Shown here: positions 58,053 to 64,000 of the stretch, piece after piece
Numbering within the stretch: position 1 is the first letter of the stretch
How the letters are laid out: the number at the start of each line of letters is the position of its first letter
Assembly (NCBI GenBank): GCA_041662485.1
Contig: JBAZSJ010000001.1
Location: 62,001-126,000, forward strand
DNA length: 64,000 nucleotides
Reading direction: 5' to 3'
From: Rariglobus sp041662485
GTDB taxonomy: Bacteria > Verrucomicrobiota > Verrucomicrobiia > Opitutales > Opitutaceae
Notes under the pieces: generated by a model
What the model was told of the DNA's origin: nothing
The model's database searches: none
The model's input: the letters and a program-made list of their open reading frames with translations, nothing else
Position numbers and translations under genes: made by a program

Positions 58053-59215
58053 CCCCGGCTGTTTCCTCTAAACCCGTGGAGCCTTTCATTCCGCTCACGC
58101 GCCCGACCATCGACGATGAAACCATCGCCGGCGTGGCCGAGGTGCTGCGCTCCGGCTGGATCACCTCCGGCCCGCAGGTGAAGGCCTTCGAGGCGAAGCT
58201 CTCCGCGTATTTTGGCGGACGTCCCGTGCGCGTTTTCAACTCCGGCACCTGCACAATGGAGATCGCGCTGCGCATCGCGGGCATCGGCCCCGGTGACGAG
58301 GTCATCACCACGCCGCTTTCCTGGGTGGCGACGAGCAACGTCATCCTCGAGGTCGGCGCCAAGCCCGTGTTCGTCGACATCGATCCGGTGACGCGCAACA
58401 TCGACATCGACCTCGTCGAGGCGGCGATCACGCCCGCGACGCGCGCGATTATGCCTGTGGATCTCGCCGGCCTGCCGGTGGACCGCGACCGGCTCCATGC
58501 TATCGCGAAAAAGCATAACCTCCGCGTGATCGAGGATGCCGCGCAGTCGTTCGGCACCACATGGAAGGGCCGCCGCATCGGCGCGTTCGGCGACTTCGTG
58601 TCGTTCAGTTTTCACCCCAACAAAAACATCACATCCATCGAGGGCGGCTGCCTCGTCCTCAACGACGAGCGCGAGGCCAAGCTCGCCGAGCAATACCGGC
58701 TCCAGGGCGTGGTGCGCACCGGCCTCGACGGCATGGAGGTCGAGATTCTGGGCGGAAAGTTCAACCTCACCGACGTCGCCGCCCGCGTCGGCCTCGGCCA
58801 GCTCGCGCGCCTCGACGAGTTCACCGAAAAACGCCGCGAGCTCGCGCGCTACTATTTTGAATTGCTCGACACGCCCGCCGTCCGCGCCGTCGGCCTCGGC
58901 CTGCCGCCGGCGGACTTCGCGCAGAGCAACTGGCACATGTTCCAGGTGGTGCTGCCTTCGTCGCTCACGATCAGGCGCGCCGAGGTGATGGCGCAGCTGC
59001 AGGCCGCCGGCATCGGCGCGGGCGTGCATTATCCGCCCATCCATCTCTTCGCGCTTTACCGACGCCAAGGATGGAAAGAGGGGGATTTTCCGAAGGCCGA
59101 GGCGGTTTGCCGGAACATCCTCACGCTTCCGCTGTTTCCAACCCTGACCTGCGCCGAGGTCGCGCGCGTCGTCACGACCCTCGTTTCCATTCTTCAGGCC
59201 CACTCGAAACCATGA
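58049..59215 (+). CDS. arnB: UDP-4-amino-4-deoxy-L-arabinose aminotransferase
   Basis: A 388-residue DegT/AspC-like PLP enzyme: PLTRPTIDDETIAGVAEVLRSGWITSGPQVKAFE, RVFNSGTCTMEIALRIAGIGPGDEVITTPLSWVATSN, EDAAQSFGTTWKGRRIG, and the PLP Lys in SFHPNKNITSIEGGCL. GVHYPPIHLFALYRRQG near the end matches ArnB. It adds the amino group to UDP-4-keto-pentose. The GTG start at 58049 overlaps the arnT stop, and its stop overlaps arnC. Confidence 0.9.
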   Translation: MTPAVSSKPVEPFIPLTRPTIDDETIAGVAEVLRSGWITSGPQVKAFEAKLSAYFGGRPVRVFNSGTCTMEIALRIAGIGPGDEVITTPLSWVATSNVILEVGAKPVFVDIDPVTRNIDIDLVEAAITPATRAIMPVDLAGLPVDRDRLHAIAKKHNLRVIEDAAQSFGTTWKGRRIGAFGDFVSFSFHPNKNITSIEGGCLVLNDEREAKLAEQYRLQGVVRTGLDGMEVEILGGKFNLTDVAARVGLGQLARLDEFTEKRRELARYYFELLDTPAVRAVGLGLPPADFAQSNWHMFQVVLPSSLTIRRAEVMAQLQAAGIGAGVHYPPIHLFALYRRQGWKEGDFPKAEAVCRNILTLPLFPTLTCAEVARVVTTLVSILQAHSKP

Positions 59216-60171
59216 GCACCGTTCCCGCCGCCACCCTGCCGCTCTCCGTGGTCATCCCCGTGTTCAACGAGGAGGCCAACCTGCCGATCCTCTTTGCGCG
59301 GCTCTACCCCGTGCTCGACGGTCTCGGCCGCGGCTACGAGATCATCTTCACCAATGACGGCAGCGCCGACCGCTCCCGCGAACTTCTCGCCGCGCAACAC
59401 GCCGCCCGCCCCGACGTCACCCGCGTCATCGAGTTCAACGCCAACTACGGCCAGCACATGGCCATCATCGCGGCCTTCGAGCGCGCGCGCGGCGCCGTCA
59501 TCGTCACCCTCGACGCCGACCTCCAGAATCCGCCCGAGGAAATCCCCAAGCTCCTTGCCGCGACCGACGCCGGTTTCGACTGCGTGGGCGGTGCCCGCCA
59601 GAACCGCCAGGACAGCGCCTTCCGCCGCTACGCCTCGCGCATGGTCAACGTCGCCCGCCGCCAGATGACGAACATCGAGATGACCGACCAGGGCTGCATG
59701 CTCCGCGCCTATTCCCATGACGTCGTCGCCGCCATCGTCCGGAGCGGCGCGGTCAACACCTTCATCCCCGCGCTCGCCTACACGCTCTCGCAGAATCCCA
59801 CCGAGGTGCCCGTGAAGCACGAGGAGCGCCACGCGGGCGTCTCGAACTACTCCGTTTACAAGCTCATCCGGCTCAACTTCGACCTCATCACCGCGTTCAC
59901 CACCGCGCCGCTCCAGCTCTTCACGATGTTCGCGGGCTTTTGTTCGTTCGGCAGTATCGTGCTGGTGTTCACCCTGCTTTTCCGCCGCTTCGCGCTCAAC
60001 CTCGACCGCGAGACTTCCGGCGTATTCACCCTCTTTGCCATCCTCTTCTTCCTCGTGAGCGTGACGATGGTCGGCGTCGGCCTCATCGGCGAATACGTCG
60101 GCCGCACCTACCAGGTCGTGCGCGGACGCGCCCGCTACCACGTGAGCCACATCCTCGACACGAAGTCCTGA
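59212..60171 (+). CDS. arnC: Undecaprenyl-phosphate Ara4FN transferase
   Basis: A 319-residue GT2 with two C-terminal membrane segments (FTMFAGFCSFGSIVLVFTLLFRRF and FTLFAILFFLVSVTMVGVGLIGEYVGR). N-terminal SVVIPVFNEEANLPILFARLYPVLDGLGR and IIFTNDGSADRSRELLAAQ, with TLDADLQNPPEEIPKL and the late EYVGRTYQVVRGRARYHV, match ArnC. It loads UDP-Ara4FN onto undecaprenyl phosphate. It overlaps arnB by 4 nt; a REP element separates it from the formyltransferase gene. Confidence 0.92.
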   Translation: MSTVPAATLPLSVVIPVFNEEANLPILFARLYPVLDGLGRGYEIIFTNDGSADRSRELLAAQHAARPDVTRVIEFNANYGQHMAIIAAFERARGAVIVTLDADLQNPPEEIPKLLAATDAGFDCVGGARQNRQDSAFRRYASRMVNVARRQMTNIEMTDQGCMLRAYSHDVVAAIVRSGAVNTFIPALAYTLSQNPTEVPVKHEERHAGVSNYSVYKLIRLNFDLITAFTTAPLQLFTMFAGFCSFGSIVLVFTLLFRRFALNLDRETSGVFTLFAILFFLVSVTMVGVGLIGEYVGRTYQVVRGRARYHVSHILDTKS

Positions 60172-60201
60172 TGCCAACCTCTGCATGCCTCCTGTCTGTG
60201 G

Positions 60202-60283
60202 GTAGGGCGGGACCGCTGGGCCCGCCGCGAATTATCAGGGGTATGCGCATCTCTAACCGGACGGCCCGGCGGTCCGTCCCTAC
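60202..60283. repeat. REP-like palindrome, family A
   Basis: GTAGGGCGGGACCGCTGGGC and complementary GCCCGGCGGTCCGTCCCTAC arms in the 142-bp arnC - arnA gap, inside what should be one transcript. Confidence 0.85.
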
Positions 60284-60313
60284 CTTTTCGGAGTCTGCAA
60301 TCCGCCCCCGCCC

Positions 60314-61225
60314 GTGACCAAGACCAAGCCCCGCATCCTCTTCTTCGGCTACAGCGAAGTCGGCCACACCTGCCTCGACCTGCTGCTCTCCCGCGGCGAC
60401 AACGTCGTCGCCCTCATCACGCACGAGGACAACCCGAACGAGAACATCTGGTTCAAGACCCCCGCAGTCGCCGCCCGCGAGCACGGCCTGCCGGTCTTCA
60501 CGCCGGAGTCCGTCAACAACCCCGAGTGGCGCGAGAAGATCGCCGCTCTCAAGCCCGACCTCATCCTCTCGGTCTACTACCGGCACATGATCGGGACCAA
60601 GATCCTCGCGATGCCTCGCCTCGGCGCCTGGAACATCCACGGCTCCCTTCTCCCTAAATACCGCGGACGCGCGCCGATCAACTGGGCCGTCCTCCATGGC
60701 GAGCCGCGCATCGGCATGACGCTCCATCGCATGGTGAAAAGCGCCGACGCCGGCGACGTGGTCGACCAGGAAGGCGTCGCCATCGGCTCTCGCGACTCCG
60801 CCGAGGTCGCCTTCCGCAAGGTCATGCCCTGCGCCCGCGTCCTGCTCGAACGCCAGATAGGCGCGCTCCTCGCCGGCACCGCGAAGGAGACGCCGCAGGA
60901 CGAGTCGCAGGCCACGTATTTCGGCGGACGCAAACCCGAGGACGGCCGCATCGACTGGACGCAGACGTCCGCGCAGATTTTCAACCTCATCCGCGCGGTC
61001 ACCGACCCGTATCCCGGCGCGTTCACCGACATCGGCGACGCGCGGCTCATGGTGTGGTGGGCCGAACCCGTCTCGGTCGCCACGGTCGGCCGTCGCGGCA
61101 AGCCCGGCGAAGTCCTCTCCGTCAACCCCGTCGTCATCGCCACCGCCGACGGCTCGCTCGAACTCACCCGCACCGGCTGGCGGCACGGCGTCGCGGCGCC
61201 CTTGCAAGTTGGGCAAATCCTTTAA
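60314..61225 (+). CDS. arnA: UDP-Ara4N formyltransferase (ArnA N-terminal domain as a separate protein)
   Basis: A 303-residue formyltransferase: ILFFGYSEVGHTCLDLLLSRGDNVVALITHEDNPNENIWF, WNIHGSLLPKYRGRAPINWAVLHGE and HRMVKSADAGDVVDQEGVAI match ArnA residues 1-300, with the N-H-D catalytic triad (N and H within WNIHGS). It formylates UDP-Ara4N. In enterobacteria this is fused to the dehydrogenase; here the frame stops and the partner domain follows 21 nt later as its own gene. GTG start at 60314. Confidence 0.88.
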   Translation: MTKTKPRILFFGYSEVGHTCLDLLLSRGDNVVALITHEDNPNENIWFKTPAVAAREHGLPVFTPESVNNPEWREKIAALKPDLILSVYYRHMIGTKILAMPRLGAWNIHGSLLPKYRGRAPINWAVLHGEPRIGMTLHRMVKSADAGDVVDQEGVAIGSRDSAEVAFRKVMPCARVLLERQIGALLAGTAKETPQDESQATYFGGRKPEDGRIDWTQTSAQIFNLIRAVTDPYPGAFTDIGDARLMVWWAEPVSVATVGRRGKPGEVLSVNPVVIATADGSLELTRTGWRHGVAAPLQVGQIL

Positions 61226-61246
61226 ACCCTCGTCCCTCTAAATCCC

Positions 61247-62284
61247 ATGCCACTCAAAGTCCTCATCCTCGGAGCCAACGGTTTCATCGGCAGCAGCCTC
61301 ACCAGCGCCATTCTCAAGCAGAAGGACTGGGAGGTCTATGGCATGGACATCGGCAGCCACAAACTGACCGCCAGCCTCGGCAACCCCCGCTTCACCTTCG
61401 TCGAGGGCGACATCACCATCAACCGCGAGTGGATCGAGTATCACGTCAAGAAGTGCGACGTCGTCATCCCTCTCGTCGCCATCGCCAACCCGGTCCAGTA
61501 TGTGAAGGATCCGTTGCGCGTCTTCGAATTGGATTTCGAGGCCAACCTCTCCATCGTCCGCCAGTGCGCGAAATACAAGAAGCGCATCATCTTCCCCTCC
61601 ACCTCCGAGGTCTACGGCATGTGCCCCGACGCCGAGCTCGACGAGGCCAGCAGCTCGATGGTTTACGGCCCGATCGAGCGCCAGCGCTGGATCTACGCCT
61701 CCTCCAAGCAGCTCCTCGACCGCGTGATCTACGCCTACGGCGTGCGCGACAACGTGGACTACACGCTCTTCCGCCCCTTCAACTGGATCGGACCGCAGCT
61801 CGACAACGTCATGGAGCCGAAGGAAGGCAGCTCGCGCCTCTTCACGCAGTTCATCTCCAACGTCATTTTCAAGAAACCCCTCCAGCTCGTGGACGGTGGC
61901 AAGCAGAGCCGCTCCTTCACCTTCATCGACGACGGTGTGGACGCGCTCCTCCGCATCATCGAGAACAAGGACGGCAAGGCCTCTCGCCAGATCTTCAACA
62001 TCGGCAATCCCGCCAACGACGTGAGCGTGGCCGACCTCGCCAAGCTCATCATCACCGCCTTCAAGGACTATCCCGACTACGCCGAGCACGTGAAGGCCGC
62101 CAAGGTTGTGAAGGTTTCCTCCGGCGCCTACTTCGGAAAGTATTACCAGGACATCCAGAAACGCGTGCCCTCGATCGCCAACATCAAGAAGCAGCTCGGC
62201 TGGAAGCCCAAGGTGAACCTCAAGACCGCGATCAAGCTCACGCTCGACTACCACCTCGCTCACAAGGACTACTCGCTGGAATAA
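61247..62284 (+). CDS. arnA: UDP-glucuronate decarboxylase (ArnA C-terminal domain as a separate protein)
   Basis: A 345-residue SDR enzyme: VLILGANGFIGSSLTSAIL, IGSHKLTASLGNPRFTFVEGDITIN, PLVAIANPVQYVKDPLRVFELDFEANLSIVRQCAKY, PSTSEVYGMC, RWIYASSKQLLDRVIYAYG and FRPFNWIGPQLDN are those of the ArnA dehydrogenase domain. It oxidises and decarboxylates UDP-glucuronate to UDP-4-keto-pentose. ArnA in the split form is seen in some other lineages. It is followed by a REP element and arnD. Confidence 0.9.
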   Translation: MPLKVLILGANGFIGSSLTSAILKQKDWEVYGMDIGSHKLTASLGNPRFTFVEGDITINREWIEYHVKKCDVVIPLVAIANPVQYVKDPLRVFELDFEANLSIVRQCAKYKKRIIFPSTSEVYGMCPDAELDEASSSMVYGPIERQRWIYASSKQLLDRVIYAYGVRDNVDYTLFRPFNWIGPQLDNVMEPKEGSSRLFTQFISNVIFKKPLQLVDGGKQSRSFTFIDDGVDALLRIIENKDGKASRQIFNIGNPANDVSVADLAKLIITAFKDYPDYAEHVKAAKVVKVSSGAYFGKYYQDIQKRVPSIANIKKQLGWKPKVNLKTAIKLTLDYHLAHKDYSLE

Positions 62285-62295
62285 TTTTTCTGCGG

Positions 62296-62377
62296 GTAGG
62301 GCGGGACCGCTGGGCCCGCCGCAAACGGCCAGAGGCATGCGCAACTCCAACCAGACGGCCCAGCGGTCCGTCCCTAC
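62296..62377. repeat. REP-like palindrome, family A
   Basis: GTAGGGCGGGACCGCTGGGC and GCCCAGCGGTCCGTCCCTAC arms in the 114-bp gap between the arnA decarboxylase gene and arnD. Confidence 0.85.
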
Positions 62378-62398
62378 CTCCCCAATCTCGTCCATCCC

Positions 62399-63313
62399 AT
62401 GCCCGTCCTCGCGCTCAAGGTTGATGTCGATACCGACCGCGGCACGCGTCTCGGCGTGCCTGCGCTCACCGCGCTCTTCCGCGAGTTCAACGCGCCCGCC
62501 TGCTTCCTGTTTTCGCTCGGGCCGGACAACACCGGCAAGGCCATCCGCCGCGTCTTCCGCCCCGGCTTCTTCCAAAAAGTTTCCCGCACGAGCGTCGTGC
62601 AGATCTACGGCGTGCGCACCCTCCTCAACGGCACGCTTCTGCCCGCGCCGCACATCGGCCGGCGCAACGAGGCGGTCATCCGCCGCGTGGAGAAGGACGG
62701 TTTTGAAGTGGGCATCCACTGCCACGACCACTTCCGCTGGCAGGATTACGTTCTCGGCATGACGCTTGATCAGGTCCGCGAAGAGTTTCGCCAGGCCCGC
62801 GAGGAATTCCGCCGCCTTTTCGGCGCCGAGGCGCTCACCGCCGGCGCGCCCGGCTGGCAGGCCTGCGCCAACAGCAAGCAGGTCTACGACGAGGCCGGGT
62901 TGCTCTACGCAAGCGACACGCGCGGCGAATCGCCGTTTTTCCCGCGCATCAACGGACGTGTTTTCAACACCGTCGAGATCCCCAGCACGCTGCCGACCTT
63001 CGACGAACTCATGGGCCGACCCGAATACTCCGACGACAAGATCGTGGCGCATTACCTGAGCCTCCTGCGCGAGGATCGGCCCAACGTCTTCACGCTCCAC
63101 GCCGAGATCGAGGGCATGGGGCGGATCGGGCTCTTCTGCGAGCTGATGACCGCGCTGTCCGAGCGCGGCGTGAAATTCGTGCGCATGGACGACCTTGCGA
63201 AAGACATCCTGCGCGACCGCGCCGCCATTCCCGTGCGCGACCTCGTGATGGCCGAGATCGACGGACGCTCCGGCCTCGTGGCGACGCAAGGCGCACAGGA
63301 TTTTCCGTCGTAG
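62399..63313 (+). CDS. arnD: 4-deoxy-4-formamido-L-arabinose-phosphoundecaprenol deformylase
   Basis: A 304-residue polysaccharide deacetylase-fold enzyme: ALKVDVDTDRGTRLGVPALTALFREFNAPACFLFSLGPDNTGKAIRRVF, then GFEVGIHCHDHFRWQD with the metal-binding His pair, and APGWQACANSKQVYDEAGLLYASDTRGESPFFP. Matches ArnD: DVDT, HCHDH and the late FTLHAEIEGM word. It removes the formyl group from undecaprenyl-P-Ara4FN. The stop codon comes from the left edge of the following palindromic repeat. Confidence 0.92.
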   Translation: MPVLALKVDVDTDRGTRLGVPALTALFREFNAPACFLFSLGPDNTGKAIRRVFRPGFFQKVSRTSVVQIYGVRTLLNGTLLPAPHIGRRNEAVIRRVEKDGFEVGIHCHDHFRWQDYVLGMTLDQVREEFRQAREEFRRLFGAEALTAGAPGWQACANSKQVYDEAGLLYASDTRGESPFFPRINGRVFNTVEIPSTLPTFDELMGRPEYSDDKIVAHYLSLLREDRPNVFTLHAEIEGMGRIGLFCELMTALSERGVKFVRMDDLAKDILRDRAAIPVRDLVMAEIDGRSGLVATQGAQDFPS

Positions 63314-63362
63314 GAGCGAGCTTGCTCGCGATTCCGATCCTCGCGAGCAAGCTCGCTCCCAC
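63310..63362. repeat. Palindromic repeat, family G
   Basis: GTAGGAGCGAGCTTGCTCGCG and its complement CGCGAGCAAGCTCGCTCCCAC around 11 bases. Its TAG (63311-63313) is the arnD stop. A half copy lies inside a glycosyltransferase gene at 15880-15900. It could act as a transcript-end hairpin for the arn operon. Confidence 0.88.
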
Positions 63363-63397
63363 ATCAAACCATCGCCTGCAAGCAGGCTCCACCATTT

Positions 63398-63793
63398 ATG
63401 AGAATCCCTGTTCAACGCCTTGCCTGGTGGCTCGCGCTCGGGGCGGGGGGGATTGATTTCTGCTCGGGCCTCGGGTTGGTCTTTGTCCCCTCGCAGGTGC
63501 TCCCGCTCATGGGTGTGGCCGTGCCAGGAGCGGAAGCCTTGATCTGGCTCCGCTGGGTGGGCGCGTTCGTGTGGGCGGTGGGCGCGAGCTACCTGCTGGC
63601 CCTCCTGTTGGGAGGCGAAGCGCGCCTGCGCACGCTGCTGGAGCTTACGATTCCCTTCCGCCTCTCCGCCGGCGTCTTCAGCGCCGTGGCGATTGCCAGC
63701 GGATGGTTGTCATTTGGCTGGGCGAGCGTTCCAGCGACGGACTTCACCCTCGTGATCGCCCAAATCTGGCTCCTGCGCCGGTGGACCAAATAG
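63398..63793 (+). CDS. Small membrane protein of unknown function
   Basis: A 131-residue protein with four hydrophobic segments (LAWWLALGAGGIDFCSGLGLVF, LIWLRWVGAFVWAVGASYLLALLL, LSAGVFSAVAIASGWLSF and FTLVIAQIWLLRR). No catalytic motif is seen. It lies 84 nt after arnD on the same strand, past the family G palindrome, so cotranscription is uncertain. I do not recognise a family. Confidence 0.75.
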   Translation: MRIPVQRLAWWLALGAGGIDFCSGLGLVFVPSQVLPLMGVAVPGAEALIWLRWVGAFVWAVGASYLLALLLGGEARLRTLLELTIPFRLSAGVFSAVAIASGWLSFGWASVPATDFTLVIAQIWLLRRWTK

Positions 63794-63943
63794 GAGCCGC
63801 CTATTGGGCTCTATGACGAATGGGTAAAAAATAATACCATTTGCGGTAATTGTGTTGACGTGGATTTGCGGATATTGAGAAACGATTACGTTCCTCCAGC
63901 TTAGGTTATTTTCACTGAAGTCCTCCAGCTTCCCTTTTCCTCT

Positions 63944-64000
63944 ATGAAATCGCTCCCTGTTGCGCTCGCACGCGCATGCATGTCGTTGGCGCTGGTCTCG
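63944..64000 (+). CDS. Start of a probable exported protein, cut by the window end
   Basis: Nineteen codons are visible (MKSLPVALARACMSLALVS), a positively charged N-terminus followed by a hydrophobic run as in a signal peptide. The upstream 150 bp are A/T-richer than average and contain TTGACG at 63855-63860, a possible promoter element. Nothing can be said of the mature protein. Confidence 0.5.
   Translation, partial: MKSLPVALARACMSLALVS

Noticed and set aside
61238..63415. Minus-strand frame of 725 codons
   Set aside because: Antisense to the arnA decarboxylase gene and arnD; no recognisable domain.
63855..63883. Promoter TTGACG with a -10 before the last gene
   Set aside because: No hexamer like TATAAT at 16-18 nt spacing; kept only as a remark in the gene entry.

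Overview
The window is chromosomal DNA from a GC-rich Gram-negative bacterium. The mix of genes (a PPi-type phosphofructokinase, LPS and L-Ara4N genes, an O-antigen ABC exporter) and the abundance of palindromic intergenic repeats best fit Verrucomicrobiota of the Opitutales/Opitutaceae type. That placement is an inference from gene content; no rRNA or tRNA gene was seen.

Region 1 (1-14.2 kb) is an accessory island. After the 3' end of a phospholipase D/cardiolipin synthase-type gene come many toxin-antitoxin-like loci: DUF433/DUF5615 twice plus an orphan DUF433, Phd/PIN, small protein/PIN, AbrB/PIN, a small protein with a nucleotidyltransferase, MNT/HEPN, and antitoxin/ParE. A degraded GHKL ATPase - C5 methyltransferase - Vsr restriction-type locus lies among them. 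The spaces between hold REP-like palindromes, a strict 21-bp tandem array, GA-rich repeats and MITE-like elements. One MITE splits the HEPN toxin gene, and another is nested inside a GA-rich repeat with a clear TA target duplication.

Region 2 (14.2-48.7 kb) is a surface-polysaccharide locus. It holds a UDP-sugar epimerase, at least eight glycosyltransferases or glycosyltransferase-like proteins (one a 1411-residue methyltransferase-GT2-GT4 fusion), and a flavoprotein resembling UDP-galactopyranose mutase. It also has an acyltransferase, a TylF-type methyltransferase, a Wzm/Wzt-type ABC exporter and dTDP-sugar genes rmlA and rmlB. A reductase resembling the plant NRS/ER bifunctional epimerase-reductase may replace rmlC and rmlD. 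An ACP-dehydratase fusion with a ketosynthase is embedded in the locus. The stretch from about 23.5 to 36.8 kb is visibly richer in A/T than its flanks and looks imported. A GbsR-type regulator with a TolC/HlyD/MacB-like efflux operon (40.2-45.2 kb) and an aminotransferase / unknown / MGDG-synthase-like group (45.5-48.7 kb) follow.

Region 3 (48.9-56.2 kb) is mostly housekeeping on the minus strand: RarD-type permease, PPi-phosphofructokinase with a clear terminator, HAD phosphatase, a ParE-type toxin pair, adenylosuccinate lyase, a PqiA-like protein and DNA polymerase III delta.

Region 4 (56.3-63.8 kb) is a lipid A 4-amino-4-deoxy-L-arabinose operon: arnT, arnB, arnC, arnA split into separate formyltransferase and dehydrogenase genes, and arnD, with REP elements between several genes. 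A small membrane protein and the start of an exported protein close the window.
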